From: Mesorhizobium sp. M1E.F.Ca.ET.045.02.1.1
Lineage (GTDB): Bacteria > Pseudomonadota > Alphaproteobacteria > Rhizobiales > Rhizobiaceae
Assembly (NCBI RefSeq): GCF_003952485.1
Contig: NZ_CP034447.1
Coordinates: 1-64,000, forward strand
Length of the DNA stretch: 64,000 nt
Direction: 5' to 3'
Shown here one piece after another: positions 43,752 through 53,024 of the stretch; the first letter of the stretch is position 1; every line of letters begins with the position of its first letter. A model generated the notes under the pieces. The model was not told the DNA's origin, did no database searches, and saw only the letters and a program-made list of their open reading frames with translations. The position numbers were made by a program, and so were the translations under genes.

Positions 43752-46036
43752 GAGGATTGTGCCGAATAGCCGACTGCGGAGCGTCTGACTTTTTGAATAA
43801 CTTGCACCGTCGCATTCGCCATGAAGCCGTGCAAGCGCAATGCGTTTCCAATAACAAGCAGCGATGAGGCAGACATGGCAATCGCCGCTATCAAAGGCGT
43901 GACGTGCCCGAGGATGGCGATTGGTACTGCCACCGCATTGTAGACGATTGCGATTGCGATGTTCTGCCGGATCAGGTTTCCTGCCTTGCGCGAGACGCCC
44001 AGGGCGAGCGGCACCGCCAGGAGGCTTTCGCGCAGGAAGACGAAGTCTGCCGCGTTGCGGCCAATGTCGACGGCGGTGGCCGGTGCGATCGAGACATGCG
44101 CCGCGCTCAGGGCCGGCGTATCGTTGAGGCCGTCGCCAACCATCAGAACCTTGTGCCCAACTTTCGCGAGGGTTTCGATGCGTTCGAGCTTGCCCGATGG
44201 CAGCAGGCACGGAACGAAGTCGTCGATATCCAGCAGCTTTGCCACTTCGGCGCAGGCTGCGGCGGTATCGCCCGACAGCATTTGCATCGACACCCCGGCA
44301 TCGTTCAATCGCTTGATCGCCGCCGCCGCGTCGGCGCGCAGCGCATTCTCGAAATCGAAGGTCGCGACAATGAACCCGTCTTTTGTCAGGGCCGTTCCAC
44401 CATAGCCATGTTTGCCTTCACCTCCGGTCCGGGCCTTCCATCCAGCCCATCCGCGTCGACCCAGCCGCCAGGTGCTTCCGGCGACAGTGGCTTCGATCCC
44501 GAACCCCGGATGCTCTGTGACGGCATCGAATTTGTGTTGCCCGCCAGGAGCGGCAAAGCCGGTCATGGCCTTTGAAAACGGGTGACGCGAATGCGCGGCC
44601 ATGTCGGCGGCGATTGCCAGCATGCCCGGATCAATCGAGTCCGCATTGACCAGCCGGGGCTGGCCGAGCGTGAGCGTGCCGGTCTTGTCGAACACGGCAG
44701 TATCGATCGCCGCGAGGCGCTCCATGGCCGAACCGTCCTTGACCATGATACCGCTCTCGAAAAGCCGCCGCGCCGCGACCACTTGGACGATCGGCACGGC
44801 GAGGCCGAGCGCGCAGGGGCATGTGATGATGAGAACAGCGATGGCGATCGTCATCGCCCGGTGCCAGTCGCCGGTCGCCGCCATCCAGCCCAGGAATGTC
44901 ACGAAGGCGGTGAGATGAACCAGGGGCGCGTAGAGTGCCGACACGCGATCAGCGATGCGGCGATAGTGCGCGCGACCGCCCTCGGCGGATTCCATCAGCC
45001 GAACCATCTCCGCCAGGAACGAATCCTTTGCGGCGGCTGTCGCCTGGATCGTCAGCGGGCCGGTAAGATTGAGCACGCCGGCCTGTACTGCTTCGCCCGG
45101 CGCCACGTTTTTCGGCGTGCTTTCGCCTGAGGCCAGCGAGCAGTCGAGATCCGACGTTCCCTGGATGATCTTGCCGTCGACGGGGATCCTCTCACCGGCC
45201 GCGATCAACAACCGCATGCCTGGTTCGATCTCGCCGACCGGCAGATAGTCGCGCGCGCCGTCGCCGCGCATCACCATTGCGCCACGCGCGGCCATCTGAG
45301 ACAGGCCCTTCACGGCAGTCCGGGCACGCTCCCGCATCACATGATCCAGCGTGCGCCCGATCAAAAGGAAGAACAGCAGCGATACCGACGCGTCGAAATA
45401 GGCGTGGTCGCCATGATTGATCGTCTCATAGAGGCTCATGGCATAGGCGAGCGAAACACCGACCGCGATGGGCACGTCCATATTCATGCGACCATGGCGC
45501 AAAGCATTCCAGGCCGAACGGAAGAAGATTCCGCCGGCGAAGGCGAGGGCAGGAATGGCGATCAGCGCCGAGACCCAGTGAAACAGGTCGCGGGTAGCAC
45601 CTTCGGCGCCGGACCAGACAGAGACCGAAAGCAGCATGATGTTCCCCGCCGCAAAGCCGGCAACAGCGACAGCGCGGATCAGTTCGGCAAGCGTCTTGTC
45701 CTTGTCATCGACCTCGGGTGTGAACAGATGCGCCTCGTAGCCCAGCCTGCCAAGCGCGGCGACGAAGGGTGGCACCTCGTCTCCTCGCCACCGGACCGCG
45801 ACCCGCTTCGTCGACAGGTTGACGCGCGCGCTTTCGACGTGATCGAGCTTTCCAAGTGCCGCCTCGATCGTCTGGATACAGGCGGCGCAATGAACCGTCG
45901 GCACTGAAAGATCGGTCTGCCGAAGATCATCGCCAAGCGATCGGCTCGCCAACCTGATCTCCTGGCTGGATGGCAGGACCGACGTGGCGCCGTTCAGATC
46001 CAGCGCCATTTCAGCGCCCGGTGCACAACAGCTCAT
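43748..46036 (-). CDS. fixI: FixI/CcoI, copper-transporting P1B-type ATPase
   Basis: Encodes 762 aa. Cysteine-rich start MSCCAPGAEM, then a heavy-metal domain with TVHCAACIQTIEAALGKLD. Eight predicted membrane helices are expected for this family; the ion-path motif is ITCPCALGLAVP. The phosphorylation site is FDKTGTLTLGQP and the hinge GDGLNDTPALSAAH. It exports copper to the periplasm for insertion into the CuB site of the cbb3 oxidase. Its ATG overlaps the fixH stop. Confidence 0.96.
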   Translation of the reverse strand: MSCCAPGAEMALDLNGATSVLPSSQEIRLASRSLGDDLRQTDLSVPTVHCAACIQTIEAALGKLDHVESARVNLSTKRVAVRWRGDEVPPFVAALGRLGYEAHLFTPEVDDKDKTLAELIRAVAVAGFAAGNIMLLSVSVWSGAEGATRDLFHWVSALIAIPALAFAGGIFFRSAWNALRHGRMNMDVPIAVGVSLAYAMSLYETINHGDHAYFDASVSLLFFLLIGRTLDHVMRERARTAVKGLSQMAARGAMVMRGDGARDYLPVGEIEPGMRLLIAAGERIPVDGKIIQGTSDLDCSLASGESTPKNVAPGEAVQAGVLNLTGPLTIQATAAAKDSFLAEMVRLMESAEGGRAHYRRIADRVSALYAPLVHLTAFVTFLGWMAATGDWHRAMTIAIAVLIITCPCALGLAVPIVQVVAARRLFESGIMVKDGSAMERLAAIDTAVFDKTGTLTLGQPRLVNADSIDPGMLAIAADMAAHSRHPFSKAMTGFAAPGGQHKFDAVTEHPGFGIEATVAGSTWRLGRRGWAGWKARTGGEGKHGYGGTALTKDGFIVATFDFENALRADAAAAIKRLNDAGVSMQMLSGDTAAACAEVAKLLDIDDFVPCLLPSGKLERIETLAKVGHKVLMVGDGLNDTPALSAAHVSIAPATAVDIGRNAADFVFLRESLLAVPLALGVSRKAGNLIRQNIAIAIVYNAVAVPIAILGHVTPLIAAIAMSASSLLVIGNALRLHGFMANATVQVIQKVRRSAVGYSAQSS

Positions 46037-46530
46037 TGCAGCGCTCCATGAGAAATCATAATCCTGCGGACGTCGCGATAGGGTCGTGTCAGGCCGGCAT
46101 CGGTGTCGACTTCGACGATCCAGACGCCGTCCTTCGGCATATGCTGGGCGGCGAACTCCTGGCCGGAGGCGAGGGCGAGCGTGACGGACTTGTCCTCTTT
46201 CTCGTAGGCGGGATGACGAAACAGCACCTTGACGCCGTGCAGAGGAACCGGCTTGCCTGCAGCGTCGGAGAGGCTGTAGCGGACTTCGCCCCATGCGATG
46301 GTCAGCTTGCCGGTCCAACCGAGCGCTGCTTGAGCGCGGCCGGCCTCGGCCTCCTTGTTGAATTGCTGGCTGGCCACATAGGTGTTCTCGACGACGAGGC
46401 CGGTCCAACTCGTATTGGCGAGCGTGGCCATGGTCAGGTTGACCGCGATGACCACCCCGAAGAAGGTGAGAATGATGGCCAGCATGTGCCTGCCGGTGAA
46501 TTCGCGAGGCTTTTGGGCATTGGCGGTCAT
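46033..46530 (-). CDS. fixH: FixH/CcoH, cbb3 oxidase assembly protein
   Basis: Encodes 165 aa. One membrane helix near residues 17-37 (MLAIILTFFGVVIAVNLTMA) followed by a periplasmic domain with NTSWTGLVVENTYVASQQFN, a family hallmark. It overlaps fixG by 4 bases upstream and fixI by 4 bases downstream, so all three are translationally coupled. Confidence 0.94.
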   Translation of the reverse strand: MTANAQKPREFTGRHMLAIILTFFGVVIAVNLTMATLANTSWTGLVVENTYVASQQFNKEAEAGRAQAALGWTGKLTIAWGEVRYSLSDAAGKPVPLHGVKVLFRHPAYEKEDKSVTLALASGQEFAAQHMPKDGVWIVEVDTDAGLTRPYRDVRRIMISHGALQ

Positions 46531-48086
46531 TTGGCGGCCTCTGGCGCGTTGAATGTGGCGGCGTACTCGTTCGACTCGAAGCTCGCCTTATCCTCGACAC
46601 GGAACTTGAAGGTCTGTGCCGGGGCGTGGATCTGGTCCGCCGGTTGGCGAACGAAGACCTTCAACGTTTTCAGGCGGTCGGGTTCGACCGGGATGGCGAA
46701 AGACCGGCCGGCCGGGATGTCGTCGCCGACGACGACCATGTCGGCACCCTCCAGACCCTGCATGGTGACGACGATTGTCCTTGGCTCAGGGATCATGTTG
46801 AGCAGCTTGACGCTATAGCCATTGCGGATGGAGCCATCGGATAGTGTGACGAATTGCGGATTGCGGTCATGCAGCACGTTCAGTTCGAGCCGATCGCGCG
46901 TCAGCAGCGAATAGAGCAGGCCCAGCCCGATCAGCGACCACAAGCCCATGTAGACGTAGGTGCGCGGCCGGAAGATCTTGCGAATGTGAAAATGCGCCAC
47001 CTGATCGGAGAAGGTGCCGACAGCAGTCCTGACCAGCGACGGATTGATTGAACTGGAGCCGCCTGCGGTCGCCAGCATCATGTTGGCGTTGTAGTCGGAG
47101 AGCGTCGCGTAGGAGATCAGCCCGCGCTCCTTGCCGAGCTTGTCCATGACGCCGTCGCAGGCGTCGATACACAGCGCGCAGGTAATGCATTCGAGCTGCT
47201 GGCCGTCGCGAATGTCGATTCCCATTGGGCAGACCGCGACGCAGGCATTGCAGTCGACGCAGTCGCCGACGGACTGCCCCGAGGCTTGCACCTTCTTGGC
47301 GTGGCGCGATCGCGGCTCGCCGCGCCAGTCATTGTAGGTGACGGTGAGCGAATTCTCATCGAGCATGGCTGCCTGGATGCGCGGCCATGGGCACATATAG
47401 GTGCAGACCTGTTCGCGCATCAGGCCGCCGAAGGTGTAGGTCGTCGCCGTCAGCACGGCGATGGTGATGTAGGCGACAGGTGCGGCGGTACCGGTGAAAA
47501 GCTCGCCCACAAGTGTTGGTGCATCAGCGAAATAGAAAATCCAGGCGCCACCGGTCGCCGCCCCTATGACAAGCCAGATGGCGTGTTTCGAGACCCGCAG
47601 CATCAGCTTGCGGGCGGTCCAGGGGCCGGCATCGAGTTTCATGCGGGCGTTGCGGTCCCCCTCAATCGCACGCTCGACGACAAGGAACAGATCGACCCAC
47701 ACGGTCTGCGGACATGCATAGCCGCACCAGGCACGGCCGACAGCAGAGGTAATCAGGAAAAGTCCAACACCGGCCATGACCAGGAGGCCGGCCACATAGA
47801 AGAATTCCTGCGGCCAGATCTCGATGAAGAAAAAGTAGAAGCGCCGATTGGTGAGATCGAGCAGCACGGCCTGGTCCGGGGCAAATGGGCCACGATCCCA
47901 ATGCAGCCACGCAGTCAGGTAATAGATGCCAAGTGTGATCGTCATCACCAGCCATTTGAAGCGGCGAAAGTTGCCCGAGGCGCGCTTCGGAAAGATCTTT
48001 TGACGCGCGGCATAAAGGGGCTTGCGGGTTTTGGCGGCATTGACAGTTTCTGTTTCGAGCCGTGTCAACTGCGTCTTGTCACGCAC
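46527..48086 (-). CDS. fixG: FixG/CcoG, membrane ferredoxin-like protein for cbb3 copper insertion
   Basis: Encodes 519 aa from GTG 48086. FixG/CcoG reduces Cu(II) for the oxidase. Five membrane segments are expected. The polyferredoxin cysteines are CGYACPQTVWVD, CTYMCPWPRIQ, VGDCVDCNACVAVCPMGIDI and CITCALCIDACD, and the C-terminal Ig-like domain begins near VLHDRNPQFVTLSDGSIRNG. I chose GTG 48086 because GGAG lies 6 bases upstream and the protein then aligns in length with known FixG. A GTG at 48122 would add 12 residues. Confidence 0.95.
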   Translation of the reverse strand: MRDKTQLTRLETETVNAAKTRKPLYAARQKIFPKRASGNFRRFKWLVMTITLGIYYLTAWLHWDRGPFAPDQAVLLDLTNRRFYFFFIEIWPQEFFYVAGLLVMAGVGLFLITSAVGRAWCGYACPQTVWVDLFLVVERAIEGDRNARMKLDAGPWTARKLMLRVSKHAIWLVIGAATGGAWIFYFADAPTLVGELFTGTAAPVAYITIAVLTATTYTFGGLMREQVCTYMCPWPRIQAAMLDENSLTVTYNDWRGEPRSRHAKKVQASGQSVGDCVDCNACVAVCPMGIDIRDGQQLECITCALCIDACDGVMDKLGKERGLISYATLSDYNANMMLATAGGSSSINPSLVRTAVGTFSDQVAHFHIRKIFRPRTYVYMGLWSLIGLGLLYSLLTRDRLELNVLHDRNPQFVTLSDGSIRNGYSVKLLNMIPEPRTIVVTMQGLEGADMVVVGDDIPAGRSFAIPVEPDRLKTLKVFVRQPADQIHAPAQTFKFRVEDKASFESNEYAATFNAPEAAK

Positions 48087-48187
48087 GTGCAACTCCACTT
48101 TCCCAGCCAATGTCAGGGGCACCTGTCGAAAAGCCTCGCGGTAGGACAGCCTTGCCGGGTTGTGCAGATCGCATTAGGAATGGTGTC

Positions 48188-48211
48188 GAGGCCCGGCTCG
48201 CGCCGGGCCTC
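48188..48211. terminator. GC-rich hairpin between fixP and fixG
   Basis: GAGGCCCGG and CCGGGCCTC flank a 6-base loop, a perfect 9-bp stem 42 bases after the fixP stop. No T-run follows on the minus strand, so it may be an mRNA processing or attenuation element rather than a strong terminator. No FNR box is visible before fixG, so fixGHIS probably depends on read-through. Confidence 0.55.
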
Positions 48212-48252
48212 GTCCGCTTGGCAGGGGTGACCGAAGAATAGGGCTTCCATTC

Positions 48253-49116
48253 CTATTCTCCGCCGCCAAGCGAATGGACATAAACTGCAAGTTCCTTGAC
48301 CTTGATCTCGCCGAGACGGCCAACCCAGGCCGGCATGACGCCCTGCTTTGGCGCACGAACCTGGGCGGCGATGGCCGTCTCGCCGGACCCGTAAAGCCAG
48401 ATCGCGTCAGTCAGGTCGGGGGCGCCGAATTCCCTGTTGCCTTTTGCATTGTCGCCGTGACAAGCGACGCAGTTCTCGGCAAAGACCTTGGCGCCGGGTT
48501 GGATCAGACTTGCATCGCGGACCTTGCCGGAAAGGCTGGCCACGTAGGCGCTGACTTGTGCGATCTGGTCGGCGGTGATGATGTCGCCGAAGGCCGGCAT
48601 TTCTGACAGTCGCGTGTCCGGATCGGAAGCAAAGCGGAGGCCGTGCGTGATCGTCTGCTTGATCTGGTCGGGGCTGCCGCCCCAGAGCCAGTCATCGTCA
48701 TTCAGGTTGGGAAAGCCCTTCGACCCCTGAGCGCCGGAGCCGTGGCATTGCGTACAGTTGACCTTGAACGCGGCAGCCCCGGCAGCGACCGCGAATTCGC
48801 GCAAGGCATCGTCGGTCAAGATCTCCGAGACGCTCTTTGCCTGGATGGCTGCAACATACTTGCCCTTGGCGGCCTCGGCCGCGGCAAGGTCGTTCTTGAC
48901 GTCCTTACGGCTTGAATAGCCGAGCATGCCCTTGGTTGCCGAGGTCAGCATCGGCCATGCCGGGTATGCGGTCGTATAGACGAGCGCCCACGCTATGGTG
49001 ACGTAGAAGGTAATCACCCACCATCGCGGCAGAGGATTGTTGAGCTCCCTGATGCCGTCCCATTCATGGCCGGTGGTTGAGACGCCGGAGACCTCATCGA
49101 TGTGCTCGTCGCTCAT
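48253..49116 (-). CDS. fixP: FixP/CcoP, di-haem cytochrome c subunit of cbb3 oxidase
   Basis: Encodes 287 aa. An N-terminal membrane anchor (WWVITFYVTIAWALVYTTAY) is followed by two c-type haem sites, CTQCHGSG and CVACHGDN, with likely axial methionines in LSEMPAFGDII and GVMPAWVGRLG. It shuttles electrons to FixO/FixN. The start is ATG 49116, immediately after the fixQ stop. Confidence 0.96.
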   Translation of the reverse strand: MSDEHIDEVSGVSTTGHEWDGIRELNNPLPRWWVITFYVTIAWALVYTTAYPAWPMLTSATKGMLGYSSRKDVKNDLAAAEAAKGKYVAAIQAKSVSEILTDDALREFAVAAGAAAFKVNCTQCHGSGAQGSKGFPNLNDDDWLWGGSPDQIKQTITHGLRFASDPDTRLSEMPAFGDIITADQIAQVSAYVASLSGKVRDASLIQPGAKVFAENCVACHGDNAKGNREFGAPDLTDAIWLYGSGETAIAAQVRAPKQGVMPAWVGRLGEIKVKELAVYVHSLGGGE

Positions 49117-49118
49117 GA

Positions 49119-49268
49119 TCACTCGTCCTCGAGCGGAATGCGGGCAGCTTCGTCGGCCAGCCTTCGGCTGCCGGGGCGTAGGGCAAAGGCGATGCACCCG
49201 ACGAAGAACAGCGCCATCGCAACCAGGCCCCAGCTGTCGGCAAACGCCCGCATCAAATTGTAGGTCAT
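49119..49268 (-). CDS. fixQ: FixQ/CcoQ, small cbb3 oxidase subunit
   Basis: Encodes 49 aa, starting MTYNLMRAFADSWGL, with one membrane helix (MALFFVGCIAFALRPG) and the end ARIPLEDE. Its length and its position between fixO and fixP are exactly as expected. It helps stabilise FixP in the complex. Confidence 0.93.
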   Translation of the reverse strand: MTYNLMRAFADSWGLVAMALFFVGCIAFALRPGSRRLADEAARIPLEDE

Positions 49269-49279
49269 CAGCGTTCTCC

Positions 49280-50011
49280 TCAGCGGTAGCCGGCGGCTTC
49301 GTCGTAATTTTTGAAGTCGACCAGTGTGCCAAGCATCTGCAGGTAGGCGAGCAGGGCATCCATTTCGGTGACCTGTTGCGGGTTGCCGTCGAAGTCGCCG
49401 ATCTTGACTTTGGGGTAACGCGCCTCAAGGCCTGATGTGTCGGCATTGGGATCGGCCTGCGCCGCCAGATCCGCATTGGCGTGCGCGATCATGTCATCGG
49501 TGTAAGGGACGGCTACACGCCTGTTGGCGACCAGATGCGTCGAGAAATCCTTCACGTCGATCGGCGTGTCTTTCAGGAACCCATAGCTCGGCATGATCGA
49601 TTCCGGCACCACCGAGCGCGGGTCGGTAAGATGCGCGACATGCCATGCATTCGAGTAGCGGTCGCCAACTCTGGCGAGATCCGGCCCGGTGCGCTTCGAT
49701 CCCCACTGGAAGGGGTGATCGTACATGGACTCGGCAGCCAGGCTGTAGTGGCCATAGCGCTCAACTTCGTCGCGGAACGGCCTGATCATCTGGCTATGGC
49801 AGAGAAAGCAGCCCTCGCGCATATAGATGTTGCGCCCGACAAGTTCGAGCGGCGAATAGGGGCGCATGCCTTCCACCTTCTCGATCGTATTGTCGAGATA
49901 GAAGAGAGGCGCTATCTCGACGATACCGCCGACCGTCACCACGAGCAGCGAGCCAACGAGAAGAAGCGTGGCGTTCTTCTCGATGATTGCGTGTTTGTCC
50001 ATCAAGCCCAT
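49280..50011 (-). CDS. fixO: FixO/CcoO, mono-haem cytochrome c subunit of cbb3 oxidase
   Basis: Encodes 243 aa. An N-terminal signal-anchor ([20 protein letters not shown]) is followed by the single c-haem site [40 protein letters not shown] and the probable methionine ligand region [10 protein letters not shown] are family features. It overlaps the fixN stop by one base. Confidence 0.96.
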   Translation of the reverse strand: MGLMDKHAIIEKNATLLLVGSLLVVTVGGIVEIAPLFYLDNTIEKVEGMRPYSPLELVGRNIYMREGCFLCHSQMIRPFRDEVERYGHYSLAAESMYDHPFQWGSKRTGPDLARVGDRYSNAWHVAHLTDPRSVVPESIMPSYGFLKDTPIDVKDFSTHLVANRRVAVPYTDDMIAHANADLAAQADPNADTSGLEARYPKVKIGDFDGNPQQVTEMDALLAYLQMLGTLVDFKNYDEAAGYR

Positions 50012-51630
50012 TACCTGGCTCCTGATCGCGCAGGTCGGATGGCGACGGGGCTCGGCATCGGCTCCTCCTCGCGCTGGTGGCCGAGGATGGTCATGGTGAT
50101 GTTCCAGGCCATGATAAGGGCGCCGGAGAGGTACATGGCCCCACCGATGGCGCGCATGACGTAGTATGGGTGCATGGCAGCGACGGTTTCGGCGAAGGAA
50201 TAGACCAGGAAGCCCTGCTGGTCGTATTCACGCCACATCAGGCCCTGCATGATGCCTGACACCCACATGACCGAGGCGTAGACGACGATCCCGAGTGTCG
50301 CCAGCCAGAAGTGCCAAGTGACGAGCCGCAGCGAGTAGAGCCGGTGACGGTTCCAGAGCTTCGGCACCATGTAGTAGATTGCGCCGAACGAGATCATGCC
50401 AACCCAGCCGAGCGCGCCCGAATGGACGTGGCCGATGGTCCAGTCGGTATAATGCGACAGCGAATTGACCGCCCTGATCGCCATGATCGGGCCTTCGAAG
50501 GTCGACATGCCATAGAAGGCGACGGCCATCACCATCATGCGGATGATCGGATCGGTGCGCAGCTTGTCCCAGGCGCCGGACAGCGTCATCAGGCCGTTGA
50601 TCATGCCGCCCCAGGACGGCATCCACAGCATGATCGAGAACGCCATGCCGAGCGTCTGCGCCCAATCTGGCAAGGCGGTGTAGTGCAGGTGATGCGGGCC
50701 AGCCCAGATGTAGAGAAAGATGATCGCCCAGAAATGGACGATCGACAGCCGGTACGAATAGACTGGCCGGTTCGCCTGCTTGGGCACGAAATAATACATC
50801 ATGCCAAGGAAGCCGGCGGTGAGAAAGAAGCCGACCGCGTTGTGGCCGTACCACCATTGGGTCAGCGCGTCCTGGACCCCGGAAAAGGCGGAGTAGCTCT
50901 TGGAGCCCAGGAACGAGACTGGCATCGACAGGTTGTTGACCACATGCAGCATCGCGATGGTCACGATGAACGACAGGTAGAACCAGTTGGCGACGTAGAT
51001 ATGCGGTTCCTTGCGCTTCAGGATCGTGCCAAGGAACAGAAAGAGGTAGGCGACCCAGACGATGGTCAGCCAGACATCCACATACCATTCGGGTTCGGCG
51101 TACTCGCGGCCCTCGGTGATGCCGAGCAGATAGCCGGTCGCGGCCATGACGATGAACAGCTGGTAGCCCCAGAAGACGAACCAGGCGAGATCACCGCCGA
51201 AGAGGCGGGCGCGGCAGGTGCGCTGCACGACATACAGAGACGTGCAAAGCAGCGCGTTGCCACCGAAGGCGAAGACGACACCGGATGTATGCAGCGGCCG
51301 CAAACGGCCGAAATTGAACCAGGGCTGGATGTTGAGATCGGGATAGGCGAGCTGAAGCGCGATCACCACGCCGACCAGCATCCCGACGACACCCCAGAAC
51401 ACGGTGGCGATCGCGCCGTAGCGGATCGGACCATCCATGTAAGCGGATGGGTCAATCGGAGCTGCTGGCTTGAACTCCGTGTTGCGCAACAGGATCGCAG
51501 TGAAACCAGCCACTGCGAAGAACAACACCCACATATGTCGGCGGAAAGGTTCATCCACGCCGAAGCCGGCGGCCACCAGGGCCGCAAAAGCGAACACGCT
51601 TAGAAGGACGATCTCTGTGCCGAATTTCAT
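50011..51630 (-). CDS. fixN: FixN/CcoN, catalytic subunit of the high-affinity cbb3 oxidase
   Basis: Encodes 539 aa. Haem-copper oxidase with about 12 membrane helices, containing haem b, haem b3 and CuB. Histidine-bearing segments include [60 protein letters not shown] and [20 protein letters not shown]. First gene of fixNOQP, with an FNR-type box 75-88 bases upstream of the ATG. The oxidase supports respiration in nodules where free oxygen is in the nanomolar range. Confidence 0.97.
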   Translation of the reverse strand: MKFGTEIVLLSVFAFAALVAAGFGVDEPFRRHMWVLFFAVAGFTAILLRNTEFKPAAPIDPSAYMDGPIRYGAIATVFWGVVGMLVGVVIALQLAYPDLNIQPWFNFGRLRPLHTSGVVFAFGGNALLCTSLYVVQRTCRARLFGGDLAWFVFWGYQLFIVMAATGYLLGITEGREYAEPEWYVDVWLTIVWVAYLFLFLGTILKRKEPHIYVANWFYLSFIVTIAMLHVVNNLSMPVSFLGSKSYSAFSGVQDALTQWWYGHNAVGFFLTAGFLGMMYYFVPKQANRPVYSYRLSIVHFWAIIFLYIWAGPHHLHYTALPDWAQTLGMAFSIMLWMPSWGGMINGLMTLSGAWDKLRTDPIIRMMVMAVAFYGMSTFEGPIMAIRAVNSLSHYTDWTIGHVHSGALGWVGMISFGAIYYMVPKLWNRHRLYSLRLVTWHFWLATLGIVVYASVMWVSGIMQGLMWREYDQQGFLVYSFAETVAAMHPYYVMRAIGGAMYLSGALIMAWNITMTILGHQREEEPMPSPVAIRPARSGAR

Positions 51631-51704
51631 TGCAGATCCCGATCTCGAATCTGGTGGATGCCAAATCCGCAGCGCACTAATTGCGCAGCCGCCGCCCCCT
51701 CGCC

Positions 51705-51718
51705 CTGATCTATGTCAG
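51705..51718. promoter_or_regulatory. FNR/FixK-type box of the fixNOQP promoter
   Basis: CTGATCTATGTCAG on the plus strand, CTGACATAGATCAG reading towards fixN. Followed 22 bases later on the minus strand by AATTAG, a plausible -10, giving the standard class II spacing. Confidence 0.85.
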
Positions 51719-52129
51719 GCCGCACGATTTTGTGTCGGCGGCGCAATCAGCAGGTGGCGAATGAACGAGGAACGCAGCGCGGGCTCACCCCCTCATGGAA
51801 GGCGTTCCCTGGGTTGGGCGGGCGCAGACGCGATCGATTGAGGCGAAAGCTGAGGCTCTGCGACGCGTTGGATGCTATTGCCGATGCCCTGCCAAACGTT
51901 GTTCGGATCCCATTGGAAACGAACGCGATCGTTCGGCCGAGCCGTGGCAGCTTAAGGACCGTGCTTCGCCGGTATGTGCCGAAACACACCTGGCGATTGG
52001 TCGTCGTCCCTATCAAAGCCCGAAAGCTGTCTGTCTCGACCGTGACGCCGCTTCTTCGAAGGCGCGGCGACATCGCATTAGAAGGCAAGCACGGCCCGCC
52101 CCGGAGCCATGCGACATGGGCCTCGCCGC
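51719..52129. other. Intergenic region between fixN and fnrN
   Basis: About 410 bases. Overlapping short frames exist on both strands, but none has a clear ribosome site, codon pattern or family. I see no gene here beyond the fixN promoter at its left edge. Confidence 0.5.
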
Positions 52130-52873
52130 TTAGGGCCGCTCGCGTCCGCCGCCACAGCGCTTCTCCAGACGGCTTATGCTGTCCACCGTCACATGGCGTG
52201 CGTTCTCAATCCGAATCACCCCGTCAGCCCGCAATCGCGTCAGTTGGCGGCTCACGGTTTCGTTGGTAATTCCAAGGAAATCAGAGATTTCGGCACGCGT
52301 CAGCGGCAGATCGAAGGACGCTGACCTGGAAGCCGCGTCGAGACTGGAATCGATATTCCGGGCCATCATGAGGAGAAAACTCGCCACCTTTTCCGGAGCT
52401 GTCTTGCGCCCCAGCGTCACCATCCACTCGCGCGCCTCATCGAGTTCATTCAGCGTCTGTTTGAGCAGGCGATGCTCGAATTCCCGTGACGCCTTCATCA
52501 TCCGTTCGACGGCCGCTCGCGGAAACGAGCACAGCGTGACTGCTGTTGCCGCTTCCGCATTGATCGAGCTTTCCACCTTGAAAGGACGTCCCAGAAAATT
52601 CGGTGCAAACTGGAGACCGACGATCTGCTGGCGCCCATCCGACAGGCTCTTTGATAGCTTTACCACGCCTGAAAGCACGTTCGAGTAGCTGTCGACGTTC
52701 TGTGCCTCGCCGGTCAACTCCATTCCTGACTCGATCCGGCGACGCGAGCAAGTCTTGGCGAGCCCAACCAAATTGTCTGGATCGAGCGCACCGCAGACAC
52801 CGCGACGCCGTGCCTCGCAAGGGAGGCAAAGAACAGGAATGCCGGAAGTATGAATGTCTTGCCGAAAGGTCAT
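52130..52873 (-). CDS. fnrN: FnrN, oxygen-sensing Crp/Fnr-family activator
   Basis: Encodes 247 aa. The N-terminal cysteines C16-x2-C19-x7-C27 (PVLCLPCEARRRGVCG) plus a cysteine near residue 112 (VTLCSFPRAA) match the [4Fe-4S] ligands of Fnr/FnrN, unlike FixK proteins that lack them. A cyclic-nucleotide-type beta-roll and the dimer helix (FEHRLLKQTLNELDEAREWM) lead to the helix-turn-helix (EISDFLGITNETVSRQLTRL), with the E-xx-SR reading pattern for TTGAT half sites. Likely activator of fixN, hemN and the CHAT-ubiM operon. Confidence 0.9.
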   Translation of the reverse strand: MTFRQDIHTSGIPVLCLPCEARRRGVCGALDPDNLVGLAKTCSRRRIESGMELTGEAQNVDSYSNVLSGVVKLSKSLSDGRQQIVGLQFAPNFLGRPFKVESSINAEAATAVTLCSFPRAAVERMMKASREFEHRLLKQTLNELDEAREWMVTLGRKTAPEKVASFLLMMARNIDSSLDAASRSASFDLPLTRAEISDFLGITNETVSRQLTRLRADGVIRIENARHVTVDSISRLEKRCGGGRERP

Positions 52874-52957
52874 GCGTTCGCTTTACCCGATCCTAACTGC
52901 CGGCAGGATACCCATCCAGGGTAGAGAAGTCCTGCGGCGGTTTGTCCATGCGCGCGG

Positions 52958-52971
52958 CTGATCGAGATCAG
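52958..52971. promoter_or_regulatory. FNR/FixK-type box between fnrN and hemN
   Basis: CTGATCGAGATCAG is a perfect palindrome 54 bases before the hemN ATG (53025) and 85 bases before the fnrN ATG on the other strand. It could activate hemN (22 bases to AGTGTT) and also autoregulate fnrN. Confidence 0.82.
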
Positions 52972-53024
52972 GGTCTGCTTCAGCGATGCGTGCAGTGTTC
53001 GGCGGGCAACACGGTGAACGCGAG

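Noticed and set aside
51712..52269. Plus-strand frame between fixN and fnrN
   Set aside because: Overlaps the fnrN 3' end, lacks a ribosome site and any family; the codon pattern looks random.
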